Shown here in pieces: positions 55,351 through 62,909 of a stretch of 64,000 nt of DNA. Under the pieces are notes generated by a model. It did no database searches. It was not told the origin of the DNA and worked only from the letters and a program-made list of their open reading frames with translations. The stretch lies in NCBI RefSeq assembly GCF_900141805.1, contig NZ_FQYN01000002.1, positions 434,001 to 498,000 of the forward strand, given 5' to 3'. The DNA comes from Hymenobacter daecheongensis DSM 21074 (lineage in GTDB: Bacteria; Bacteroidota; Bacteroidia; Cytophagales; Hymenobacteraceae). Made by a program: the position numbers and the translations under genes. Each line of letters begins with the position of its first letter. Within the stretch, counting starts at the first letter, position 1.

Positions 55351-55785
55351 TCAGCCTTTCACCACTGCCACGCACTTCAGCTCGATGGCAATGGGCGTGG
55401 GCAGGCAGTTGATTTCGACCGTGGTGCGGCAGGGCTGGCTGCTGGCGAAATACTCGGCGTAGAGGCGGTTGTAGACGTGAAAATCGTCCTTCATGTTGGT
55501 CAGAAACACCGTCACGTCCACCAGGTCTTCCCAGCGGGCCCCGGCCTCTTCCAGAATGTAGCGCACGTTCTGAAACACGGCGTGGCACTGGCTTTCGAAG
55601 TCGTAGCTGAGAATGTTGCCGTCTTCATCCAGCTCCACGCCGGGCACGGTTTTCTGGCCGCGCTGCCGCGGGCCTACGCCGGAAAGAAACAGCAGATTGC
55701 CGGCCCGGCGGGCGTGCGGATAGAGGCCCACCGGCTCGGGGGCGCGGCTGGAGTTGTGGGCGGTGGAGGTTTCGTCAGGTGCCAT
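55351..55785 (-). CDS. RidA/YjgF-family protein (Rid)
   Basis: A 144-residue Rid protein. PHARRAGNLLFLSGVGPRQ, FQNVRYILEEAGARWEDLVD, VTVFLTNMKDDFHVYN and CRTTVEINCLPTPIAIELKC are the family motifs, the last carrying the arginine that binds the substrate carboxylate. RidA hydrolyses reactive enamine/imine intermediates; the RGQKTVPGVELDEDG insert resembles the 2-aminomuconate deaminase branch. ATG at 55785; a -7 box ends five bases upstream. Confidence 0.92.
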   Translation of the reverse strand: MAPDETSTAHNSSRAPEPVGLYPHARRAGNLLFLSGVGPRQRGQKTVPGVELDEDGNILSYDFESQCHAVFQNVRYILEEAGARWEDLVDVTVFLTNMKDDFHVYNRLYAEYFASSQPCRTTVEINCLPTPIAIELKCVAVVKG

Positions 55786-55790
55786 AGAGT

Positions 55791-55798
55791 CAAAACTA
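55791..55798 (-). promoter_or_regulatory. -7 box directly upstream of the RidA start
   Basis: On the minus strand TAGTTTTG, an exact TAnnTTTG match, ends only five bases before the ATG, predicting a leaderless or nearly leaderless transcript. Confidence 0.55.
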
Positions 55799-55898
55799 CC
55801 GAATTCCGGCGCAATCCGTACGCCCAAAGGCGCGTTTGTGGGGTGGTGCGGTTGTTGCCGGGCCACCGGGCGTTGTTTCCCTTCTAATTCCTGCTGCT

Positions 55899-56699
55899 AT
55901 GCTTCCTTTCCTCCGCCGGCTCGTGCTGCTCGGGGCGCTCAGCGCCGTTTCGCTCTCCGCGGCCCAGGCCCAGAAAAAGCTCAAATATCCGAAGCCCCAG
56001 CCCGACCAGATCTACGATGCCGTGCAGAAGCCTGCTGTGCCTGTGGGCGGCCTGCAGGCCTACGCCGGCTACCTCGCCAAAAATCAGCAATACCCCACCA
56101 AAGCCCTGCAAAGCGGCCTGGAAGGCACCGTGAACGTGACGTTTGTGGTGGAAAAGTCGGGCGTGATTTCCAACGTAGCCGTACTGCAGCCCCTCAGTCC
56201 GGCCCTGGATGCGGAAGCCATTCGCCTCATTAAAGGCGGGCCGAAATGGACCCCGGCCGAGCACCGCGGCGGCCGGGTGCGGCAGCGCGTCACGGTGCCT
56301 ATTTCCTTTCTCCTGCCGCTGGGTGCCGGCGGCCCCGCCCCGGCCACCGCCGAGGAGCAGACCGTCCCGACCAGCCCCGGCGGCCCCACCGTGGTGAAAG
56401 CCGAGCAGCCCGCCCGGCCCGTGGGCGGCACCGAGGCCTTTTTCGAATGGATTCAGAAAAACCAGCGCTACCCCGACCTGGCCCGCCAGCGCAAAATCGA
56501 AGGCCGCGTGCCGGTAGAGTTCATGATTCAGCCCGACGGCTCGCTGACCGACGTGAAGCTGGCCGGCAAGCGCCTGGGCTCGGGCCTCGATGAGGAAGCC
56601 CTGCGCCTGATAAAAGCCGCGCCCAAATGGGAGCCGGCCCGGTTTCAGGGCAAGCCGGTGAAGCAAAAGATGGTGCTTCCGGTTATCTTTCAGTTGTAG
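55899..56699 (+). CDS. Exported protein with two TonB C-terminal-type domains
   Basis: A 266-residue protein with a signal-peptide-like N terminus (RRLVLLGALSAVSLSAAQAQ) and two copies of the TonB_C domain: residues about 58-135 (YLAKNQQYPTKALQSGLEGT, then LDAEAIRLIKGGPKWTPAEH) and about 185-266 (WIQKNQRYPDLARQRKIEGR, then LDEEALRLIKAAPKWEPARF). The domains are joined by a Pro/Thr linker. TonB_C contacts TonB boxes of outer-membrane receptors. No long periplasm-spanning linker and no ExbB/ExbD neighbours are present, so it may not be an energy transducer. ATG at 55899. Confidence 0.85.
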   Translation: MLPFLRRLVLLGALSAVSLSAAQAQKKLKYPKPQPDQIYDAVQKPAVPVGGLQAYAGYLAKNQQYPTKALQSGLEGTVNVTFVVEKSGVISNVAVLQPLSPALDAEAIRLIKGGPKWTPAEHRGGRVRQRVTVPISFLLPLGAGGPAPATAEEQTVPTSPGGPTVVKAEQPARPVGGTEAFFEWIQKNQRYPDLARQRKIEGRVPVEFMIQPDGSLTDVKLAGKRLGSGLDEEALRLIKAAPKWEPARFQGKPVKQKMVLPVIFQL

Positions 56700-56761
56700 C
56701 GCTGGCTTGCCTGCAACGCCTCTGGCGGCTAAAGCATCTTTACGACGGCGGCCTGGTCGAT

Positions 56762-56862
56762 GCTCCGGTCCGGCGGCTTTTCCGCCGTCGGACCGGTCGT
56801 CGTTGTCATCAGTTGTTCTCGCGGCGACCGGCCGACGGCGGAAAAAGCCGCCGTACCGGAGC
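56762..56862. repeat. Nested inverted repeat upstream of the DAC-domain gene
   Basis: Arms 56762-56799 and 56825-56862 are inverted copies of about 38 bases, and each arm is itself a hairpin (cggcggctttt-ccgccg type). A dispersed repeat is likely. It overlaps the first codons of the longest possible reading frame of the next gene and argues for a downstream start. Confidence 0.7.
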
Positions 56863-56927
56863 AGACACTTACAATATTCCGCCGTGCCGCTCGTCCTGCC
56901 CATCGTATTCCTCCCTCCCATTACCGT

Positions 56928-58484
56928 ATGCTTGCTCCCCTGCCCCTCCTTTCAGCCCCGCCCGTGGCCCCCATGCAGCCTTCGCCACCTGCGGATGCGC
57001 TGACCATCTGGCCCTACCAGGCCCGCTTCCGGCAGGCGGCCCAGGCCGTGGCAGTGGGCATTTTTGATGCGCTGGATGAGGAGCTGGACCCCGATGTGCT
57101 GCTCGTGGGCATTCCGCTGGCCCACACGACCGCCGAAGCCGCCTGCCTGGAACCCGCCGACTGCGGCCTTGACCTGAGCCACTTCCGCGACGTATCGGCC
57201 CGGGGCCAGTATTTTCAGCGCACCGAGCCCTGGCCCATGCCCGAGCGGGAGCACATGACCGCCGAAATTGCCGAGCGTCGCCACCACGCGCTGGGTCTGC
57301 GACGCGCCATGCAGGAAGTGCTCGATGCGCTGGACTCGCCCACCGGCAAGCAGCAGTACTTCGCCGGCTGGCCCATCCAGATCGGCGATTTCTACGTGCT
57401 GACGGTGCTGCGGCTGAACCGCAAAGCGTTGCGCCTGCACCCGTCATTGCGCCCCGACCGCTTCTACACCGATGGCCGGCCGCTGGCTCCTTCGCTCATC
57501 ATGGCGGCCATGTTCCGCTTTCATGAGGAGTGTATCAAGTCGCTCACGGAGCCGGAGCCGGGCTCGGGGCTGCTGGTGCGCCCCCGCGAAACCGAGGAGC
57601 TGCTGCGCGCCGCCGGCAAGCTGCTGATGGATACGCCGGCCCAGGCCCTGGGCATGAGCCCCGCGGCGGCCAAGCTCTTTACCACCTGCAATACCATTTC
57701 CTCGCTGCGCTACGAAGGGGCTGAGGGCGTGGGCAAGCTGCTGCTGGCCCGCCGCCGCCACCCCAATCTGGAGGAAGTGTTTGCCCTCACCTGCCCCACC
57801 CCGCTCACCGACTACCGGGCCGTGCGCAAGCTGCTCGAAATGACCACCGCCGATGTGAGCCTGCTCGCCGACGGCGAAAATGTGTATGCCCTGGGCCGCC
57901 AGATCGGCACCTACGATGCCACCCGCGAAGATCTGTTCCTCATCAACTTCGTGACGCACTACGCCTGGGAGTTTCAGCACGATGGGCGGGAGCTGATGCG
58001 CAGCCACTACGGCCTGCCCAGCCTACCCCGCACCCGCCTGAATCGCACCAGGTTCCGCAAAGACCTCAAACAAACTTTCGGGCTGAGCGACCCGGCCAAA
58101 GTGGAGCGCCTTTGGGACGTGGTGCTCGAAGCCAGCCGCCAGAAGCACGGCACGCTGCTGGTCATCACCACCGAGGCCCTGGCCGAAGCCGACCGGCTCA
58201 AGCTGCAATGCACGCTCATCGAGCCCGTGCCGCTTACGCCGCTCATTACCCGCCTCATCACCGCCATCGACGGGGCCGTGCTGCTCGACCCCGAATCGTA
58301 CTGCTATTCCATCGGCGTGATTCTGGACGGCAAGGCCAGCGGCCACGGCACCAGCACCCGCGGCGCCCGCTACAATTCCGCCATCCGCTACGTAGAAAGC
58401 AGCCCTTATCCCTGCATGGCTATAGTCGTGAGCGAGGACGGGCTGGTCGATGTCATTACCAAAGACAGTATCCGGGAAGAGTAA
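56928..58484 (+). CDS. DACNV/DAC (DisA_N-like) domain protein, putative diadenylate cyclase or nucleotide sensor
   Basis: A protein of about 518 residues. The C-terminal 120 residues form a DAC (DisA_N) domain: ITAIDGAVLLD carries the DGA motif, then GHGTSTRGARYNSAIRYVES where canonical enzymes read GTRHRAA, and AIVVSEDGLVDVI. The N-terminal 400 residues fit the sensor module called DACNV that accompanies such domains in Bacteroidota (AAMFRFHEECIKSLTEPEPG, FTTCNTISSLRYEGAEGVGKLL, INFVTHYAWEFQHDG). No membrane helix. Cyclases join two ATP into c-di-AMP; the change of RHR to RYN makes activity or product uncertain. ATG 56928 is chosen; 56973 is possible, while 56760 lies inside a repeat. Confidence 0.75.
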   Translation: MLAPLPLLSAPPVAPMQPSPPADALTIWPYQARFRQAAQAVAVGIFDALDEELDPDVLLVGIPLAHTTAEAACLEPADCGLDLSHFRDVSARGQYFQRTEPWPMPEREHMTAEIAERRHHALGLRRAMQEVLDALDSPTGKQQYFAGWPIQIGDFYVLTVLRLNRKALRLHPSLRPDRFYTDGRPLAPSLIMAAMFRFHEECIKSLTEPEPGSGLLVRPRETEELLRAAGKLLMDTPAQALGMSPAAAKLFTTCNTISSLRYEGAEGVGKLLLARRRHPNLEEVFALTCPTPLTDYRAVRKLLEMTTADVSLLADGENVYALGRQIGTYDATREDLFLINFVTHYAWEFQHDGRELMRSHYGLPSLPRTRLNRTRFRKDLKQTFGLSDPAKVERLWDVVLEASRQKHGTLLVITTEALAEADRLKLQCTLIEPVPLTPLITRLITAIDGAVLLDPESYCYSIGVILDGKASGHGTSTRGARYNSAIRYVESSPYPCMAIVVSEDGLVDVITKDSIREE

Positions 58485-58534
58485 TGGCCTTGGCCGGGCA
58501 GGCAACGCGCCGCCAGAACTGCTAAGCCGGTTTT

Positions 58535-58775
58535 CAGCCGAAAGATGCCCTTCCCAACGCTTTGGAAGGCAGATTTCAGTCGGAAGTACGCCTGCCCATC
58601 GTTTGGGAGGGCAGTAGTCAAACGAAAGATGACCTTCCCGTCGGCTGGAGGCCAGAATTCAGATGAAATCTGGCTTTCCAAACGTCTGGGAGCCATGATT
58701 CTGCTGAAAGATGCCCTCCCCATTGTTTGGAAGCCCTATCTCAGCCGAAGACTGCCCTTCCCCTCGTTTGCATAG
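58535..58775. repeat. Degenerate tandem array of six 41-42-base hairpin units
   Basis: Units begin at about 58535, 58577, 58619, 58660, 58701 and 58742, so the period is 42, 42, 41, 41, 41. Each begins near cagncgaaagatg and most carry a small inverted repeat (ccttcc with ggaagg around about ten bases). The array lies between the convergent DAC-domain and DUF4442 genes in the 340-base gap 58485-58824; no coding function is apparent. Confidence 0.8.
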
Positions 58776-58824
58776 CCTTCTTCCGGCTACAAACCTACCA
58801 CCGCTACGCCGCTTCGTTCTTCGG

Positions 58825-59346
58825 CTACCGCCTCGCCCGATACGACCATGTGATGCGGAACACAGCCACCACGTCGCCGGCCTCATCGGTGCCGGTGCTG
58901 GTGCACACCACGGTGCGGCCTTCGCCGGTGGCGCGGCTTTCGGCAATGGCCTGGGCAATGCGCGGGCCGTCGGGGCTGGTGAAGGCAATCAGGCCTACGG
59001 CTTTCTTGGTGAATTCGGCCTCCAGGCCCACCACCAGCATCGATACCCGGCCGCCTTCGGTGTGCATCATGGAGAGCACGCCGCTGGCCATTTCGGCGGC
59101 CATGCTCAGGCAGGCAAAGTAGATGCTGCGAAACGGATTTTTGGTCAGGTACTTAAACGGCACCGTCACGGTGGCCCGCTCCGGCGTGATTTCGCGCAGG
59201 CGCAGCCCCGCCAGATACGCCATCGGCAGGCTGCGCAGCATGAACAGGCGCAGCTTCAGGGGGTTGGAAATGGTGCGCCGGAATGCGGCAGCCTGGGGCG
59301 TATCGGCGGGCGCGGGCAGGGCGGCCGCGGGAGTGGGCGAGGTCAT
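58825..59346 (-). CDS. DUF4442 hotdog-fold protein (PaaI thioesterase-like)
   Basis: A 173-residue protein with a single hotdog domain. RTISNPLKLRLFMLRSLPMAY leads into the fold; ATVTVPFKYLTKNPFRSIYF, AAEMASGVLSMM and VGLEAEFTKKAVGLIAF are DUF4442 features. The family is related to acyl-CoA thioesterases, but the substrate is unknown. ATG at 59346 is preferred to an in-frame TTG at 59358. Starts 42 bases downstream of the PPC gene stop on the same strand. Confidence 0.83.
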   Translation of the reverse strand: MTSPTPAAALPAPADTPQAAAFRRTISNPLKLRLFMLRSLPMAYLAGLRLREITPERATVTVPFKYLTKNPFRSIYFACLSMAAEMASGVLSMMHTEGGRVSMLVVGLEAEFTKKAVGLIAFTSPDGPRIAQAIAESRATGEGRTVVCTSTGTDEAGDVVAVFRITWSYRARR

Positions 59347-59388
59347 GGGCAAGAGCAAAAAAGCGCCCCGGAGCGGGCACCAGTCAAG

Positions 59389-59946
59389 TTAAGGCTTTTT
59401 GGGCGATGCGCGGCGGGGCAATGGAGCCGGCTTGGGGGCCGGATAAATCGTCAGCTCCTTATAGGTTGAAACCGGGTCGGTTTCGCGGCGAAAATCCAGC
59501 TCCTCCAGCACGCCAATAACCAGCTCGGCGGTGGTATAGATGATATTGCCATCGAGCAGATGCCCGCCCAGGGTGCGGCCCGTGGAGTCGGCCATGGCTA
59601 GGTGCAGGTGGCTACCGTTGGTAGAAAGCGTGCCGACCAAAGACACGATTTCGAAGTGGCCCTTGTACACGGTGGGGCCATCCTGGTTGGCCAGCCGCAA
59701 CGTGGCCGTAGTCAGGCTGCCCACGCACGTCACCACCGCCCCGGCCCGAATCTGGTGCTGCTCGGTGAAGGCCAGCAGCTGCTGGCGCAGATCCTGACCG
59801 GGGCCAAGACGCAACGCATACGTGCGCATGGGCGAAGAAAGGGCAGCAGGAGAAGCCGGAGCAGCCATAGAAACGGGCGGTTGCCGCTGGCCCAGCGCCG
59901 CCGGGGCACTCAGACACAGCAGCAGTAAGAGATACAAAAGACGCAT
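59389..59946 (-). CDS. PPC/DUF296-domain protein with signal peptide
   Basis: A 185-residue protein: signal peptide (LLYLLLLLCLSAPAALGQ) then a PPC (DUF296) domain at about residues 40-165 with RTYALRLGPGQDLRQQL, AGAVVTCVGSLTTATLRLAN, SLVGTLSTNGSHLHLAMAD and GGHLLDGNIIYTTAEL. PPC domains are best known from plant AT-hook proteins and from bacterial cytosolic proteins; the histidines in SHLHL and GGHLL could bind metal. Export makes DNA binding unlikely here. The tail is basic and proline-rich. ATG at 59946 with an exact -7 box 18 bases upstream. Confidence 0.85.
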   Translation of the reverse strand: MRLLYLLLLLCLSAPAALGQRQPPVSMAAPASPAALSSPMRTYALRLGPGQDLRQQLLAFTEQHQIRAGAVVTCVGSLTTATLRLANQDGPTVYKGHFEIVSLVGTLSTNGSHLHLAMADSTGRTLGGHLLDGNIIYTTAELVIGVLEELDFRRETDPVSTYKELTIYPAPKPAPLPRRASPKKP

Positions 59947-59964
59947 ACAACGCAGAGTTAGGCC

Positions 59965-59972
59965 CAAAGGTA
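59965..59972 (-). promoter_or_regulatory. -7 box of the PPC-domain gene
   Basis: On the minus strand TACCTTTG, an exact TAnnTTTG match, ends 18 bases upstream of the ATG. It may also drive the DUF4442 gene downstream. Confidence 0.55.
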
Positions 59973-60005
59973 CGCGCCATTCTTCGGACCGGAACGCCCC
60001 ACCCA

Positions 60006-60042
60006 GTCGCTCGGCTGTGCCGAATGACTGCGCGTGAGGCCT
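60006..60042. repeat. Dispersed palindromic repeat, copy 2
   Basis: The reverse complement reads aggcctcacgcgcagtcatt then cggcacagccgagcgac, differing at only a few positions from the copy at 52951-52987. It lies between the PPC gene promoter and the DUF4097 gene terminator. Confidence 0.75.
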
Positions 60043-60046
60043 GAAC

Positions 60047-60076
60047 GCAAAAAGCCGGCACGGGCCGGCTTTTGCA
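60047..60076 (-). terminator. Terminator of the sigma/anti-sigma/DUF4097 operon
   Basis: Stem gcaaaaagccggc / gccggcttttgc with a four-base loop; on the minus strand it is followed by a T run, about 18 bases past the DUF4097 gene stop. Confidence 0.85.
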
Positions 60077-60093
60077 TTGTTAAACGCTAGCTT

Positions 60094-61260
60094 CTAGCGG
60101 TTGAACCGCACGTCGCCGTAGCGCACTTTCACGTTCACCAACGCCGCGTTGCGCACCGGCACCACCCCAAACCGGCCCTGCATATCGCTCGACGATACGC
60201 TGTTTTCCTCGGCATCTACTTTCACCAGGCGCTTATCTACCAGCAGCTTGCCGTGCTGGGTGTTCACGTCGAAGTTGAAGCCCGTGCCGTCGGGGAAGTT
60301 GAGCAGAATGGTGCTGTAGCCGCCATCCACGTTGATGGCGCGGAAGTTTCGGCCCGTGGTGCGCACCTCAAACGAGGGGCAGTACTGCACCGCCATATCC
60401 AGGCGCTCCTCGATGCGGTCGATGCTGAAGCGGGAGTAGCCGGAGGTGCCGCGCAGGGTGCGCACGGTGCCCAGGGCTACTTCGCCGTACTTGCTCTGCA
60501 CGTTCAGGTCCTGCACCGTGCCAATGTCGATGTCGGAGTAGTTGTTGCGCAGCGTCACGGCCTGGCCTTCATCAAGGCGCAGCTTGGAATAAGAGGCTTC
60601 GATGCTGGCTTTGCGGGCAAAGCTGACGGTAGCCTGGCCGTTGCCCACGCGCAGCAGATTCTGGGGGCCCTCCAGACGGCCGGTGCGCAGCGTGCCGTAT
60701 TCCACGGCCAGGTCGGTGCTGCCGGTCAGGTCGTCGGCAATGCTGATTTCGCCGAAGGCCGTATGCACGCGCAGCGGCGTGTTTTTAGGCAGCCACACCG
60801 TGTAGTTCACTTCGTAGAGCTTGGTGCGGCTCCAACAGGCCCTGGGCATGGCCCCGAAGTGCGAGCGAAACGCCACGCCGCCGGTTTCGGCATCCTGGTC
60901 CGTGCTGCTCACCTGCATCATATCGAGCAGCTGCTGGGCCTTTTCGTCGGTATCGGCGCGGCTTATCATCTCCACGTCGGTCCGAATCTCATTACGGCTC
61001 CAAGTGTTGATCTGCACGCGGCCGTAGCGGGTATTAATGGCGTAGGAGCGGCCGGCCACGGCCGGGTAGATGCGGCTCAGCCGGCGGTTTTTTTCGCTGG
61101 ACAGCGTCGGCTGGGCCTCTTCGCGGGCACTGGGCGCGGTTTGGGTAGGCTCCGGAGGCTTGCTGCCGTTCTGCGGGCCGGCGGCAGTGGCGTGGCTGCC
61201 CGCCGCCAGCAGGCTCAGCGCCAGCAAGCCGCATCTGACCAGTGCGGGGCGCTTTTTCAT
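60094..61260 (-). CDS. DUF4097-like beta-helical exported protein
   Basis: A 388-residue protein with signal peptide (RCGLLALSLLAAGSHATA). From about residue 65 it forms repeated short beta strands of the DUF4097/adhesin-like type (INTRYGRVQINTWSRNEIRT, VHTAFGEISIADDLTGSTD, VEYGTLRTGRLEG, LRNNYSDIDIGTVQD, VQSKYGEVALGTV). The family is often found under anti-sigma control. Its start overlaps the stop of the anti-sigma gene by four bases (ATGA), so the two are translationally coupled. Function unknown; envelope maintenance is a reasonable guess. Confidence 0.83.
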   Translation of the reverse strand: MKKRPALVRCGLLALSLLAAGSHATAAGPQNGSKPPEPTQTAPSAREEAQPTLSSEKNRRLSRIYPAVAGRSYAINTRYGRVQINTWSRNEIRTDVEMISRADTDEKAQQLLDMMQVSSTDQDAETGGVAFRSHFGAMPRACWSRTKLYEVNYTVWLPKNTPLRVHTAFGEISIADDLTGSTDLAVEYGTLRTGRLEGPQNLLRVGNGQATVSFARKASIEASYSKLRLDEGQAVTLRNNYSDIDIGTVQDLNVQSKYGEVALGTVRTLRGTSGYSRFSIDRIEERLDMAVQYCPSFEVRTTGRNFRAINVDGGYSTILLNFPDGTGFNFDVNTQHGKLLVDKRLVKVDAEENSVSSSDMQGRFGVVPVRNAALVNVKVRYGDVRFNR

Positions 61261-61973
61261 GGCTTGGGCTGGGCTTCCGAGTACTCCTGCACCTGAGCAC
61301 GGGTGCGCAGCTGCTGGTTCAGAATGTCGAGCCGAATCTGCAGGTTGCGGTTCATGGCATCCAGCACTACATCAGGCTCCGGGTTGCGCGCCAGCTCTAT
61401 TTTCAGCTGCTGGTAGGTCGAGTCGAGGGCCGTCAGCTCGCGCTGGTAGTCGGCGGGGGCCGCCTGTTGCAGCTGGGCATCCAGCTGGTTAAGCTCCGCC
61501 TGCCGCTCACGCAGCTGAATAGCGTAGTAGCTTTCCATGCGCTGCACGGCCGAAGCCACGCGCCGGGCGGGCGCTTCGGCGGCGGCCGTTGCTACCGGCT
61601 CCGCACCCAGCCCAAAGGGGTTTTCGGGCCGTAGCGCGGGTTTGGTGGGTGGGCTGACGGCTACGGTAGCTGCGCCGGTGGGCAGCCAAGCCGAGTGGCT
61701 CGCCGTCTTCGTCCAGAGCACGCCCAGGCCAGCCAGCAGCAACAGGGCCAGCGTGGCCGCTATGCCGTAGGCGTAGCGCGGGCGGCGGGCCGGCGTAGCG
61801 ACCGGGTGCAGCGGCACGATGCGCAACGGAGACTCCGTTGGCACGGCGGCGGCCGGCTCAGTATCCAGCTCCCGGGCAATGGCATCCCACAAATCCGGGC
61901 GGGGCTCGAACGTGTCGAAGTCGGCACGGTGGTGCCCGACGAAGTCCTCAAGTCCGGTTTTATTCTCTTTCAT
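61257..61973 (-). CDS. Probable membrane anti-sigma factor
   Basis: A 238-residue protein. The N-terminal cytoplasmic part (1-65, with FEPRPDLWDAIARELD) precedes one membrane helix (67-87, YAYGIAATLALLLLAGLGVLW) and a periplasmic part with a predicted coiled coil (about 150-230, ESYYAIQLRERQAELNQLDA). No zinc-binding HxxxCxxC motif is present. Position directly after an ECF sigma factor gene and the single-pass topology make it the likely anti-sigma factor. ATG at 61973. Confidence 0.75.
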   Translation of the reverse strand: MKENKTGLEDFVGHHRADFDTFEPRPDLWDAIARELDTEPAAAVPTESPLRIVPLHPVATPARRPRYAYGIAATLALLLLAGLGVLWTKTASHSAWLPTGAATVAVSPPTKPALRPENPFGLGAEPVATAAAEAPARRVASAVQRMESYYAIQLRERQAELNQLDAQLQQAAPADYQRELTALDSTYQQLKIELARNPEPDVVLDAMNRNLQIRLDILNQQLRTRAQVQEYSEAQPKP

Positions 61974-62063
61974 GTCAGTAGTTATACGCACAATTCTTTC
62001 GGCCGCAGCCTTCTTTTACTCCGCCTGCAGCAGGCGGGCCACCGGCCTTACAAATGGCAAAAA

Positions 62064-62627
62064 TTACAATCCATGCTGGCGGGCCAGCTCCAGTAGCTTC
62101 TTGCGGGCCCGGCTGTATTGCGACTTGGACGTCGATTCGGTGATGCCCATAATGCCGGCTATTTCGGCGTGGTCGTAGCCTTCAAGCAGGTACAGGCTCA
62201 GCACCACGCGGTAGCCGTCGGGCAGCTCCTGCACGCAGCGGCGCACCACATCGGCCCGCCACGACACTTCCTCGGGGTCGAGGCCGCCGTCGGCTTCCTC
62301 GGCCGCCGGCGCGTCGTGCTGCTCGGCCAGGGGCACCAGCTGCAGGCGGCGGCTGCGCAGGCAGTTGATGCTTTTGTTGATGACGATGCGCTTGAGCCAA
62401 GAGCCGAACGACGAGTCGCCCTTGTAGCTGTGCAGCTCGCGAAAAGCGCTCAGAAACGACTCTTGCAGCACATCCTCCGCCTCGGCGTAGTCGCCGGTGA
62501 TGCGCACGGCAGCGTTGAACATGGCCTTGGCGTAGCGCTTGTAAATCTCGGCTTGGGCGCGCCGGTCGCCCAGGCGGCAGCGCTCCACGAGTGGAGCGTT
62601 GATGTCGGTGTATGCAAAGGCCTCCAT
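62064..62627 (-). CDS. ECF-type RNA polymerase sigma factor
   Basis: A 187-residue sigma-70 family factor. Region 2 is marked by AAVRITGDYAEAEDVLQESFLSAFREL and SSFGSWLKRIVINKSI; region 4 by LPDGYRVVLSLYLLEGYDHAEIAGIMGI with TSKSQYSRARKKL. No region 3. It heads a three-gene minus-strand operon with a membrane anti-sigma factor and a DUF4097 protein. ATG at 62627; the longer frame to 62771 runs through a proline-rich, non-family stretch. Confidence 0.92.
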   Translation of the reverse strand: MEAFAYTDINAPLVERCRLGDRRAQAEIYKRYAKAMFNAAVRITGDYAEAEDVLQESFLSAFRELHSYKGDSSFGSWLKRIVINKSINCLRSRRLQLVPLAEQHDAPAAEEADGGLDPEEVSWRADVVRRCVQELPDGYRVVLSLYLLEGYDHAEIAGIMGITESTSKSQYSRARKKLLELARQHGL

Positions 62628-62856
62628 ACGATCCTGGGTTGGCGTTGAAGTGGAATCTGAGGGAATGTAAATATCCACCTTTCCGGGCTTAGCTGCTAGT
62701 GCTGATGGGTAAGTGCGGAAAAGACAAGCGGGCGGCCGCGGGGGTTGCATGGCGGGCCCGCATTCGCCCATTCACTCTCTCACTACCTATTTCCTCTTTC
62801 CGGCAGTGAAACAGTGGTTGCACCGGGGTTAGTTTATTCATTTTCTCATAAAACGT

Positions 62857-62891
62857 AAAAAACCTGCTCCGCTTCCGGAACAGGCTTTTTT
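62857..62891 (-). terminator. Terminator of the aldehyde dehydrogenase gene
   Basis: On the minus strand aaaaaagcctgttccg, loop gaag, then cggagcaggtttttt: a stem with one wobble and one bulge followed by T residues, 19 bases past the stop codon. Confidence 0.85.
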
Positions 62892-62909
62892 GCGACGCCA
62901 GAGCGGAGC

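Noticed and set aside
56760..56927. ATG at 56760 as start of the DAC-domain gene
   Set aside because: The first codons lie in a nested inverted repeat and encode Arg/Val-rich sequence unlike a protein N terminus.
58535..58775. CRISPR array
   Set aside because: Units of 41-42 bases are degenerate throughout; there is no invariant repeat alternating with unique spacers and no cas genes.
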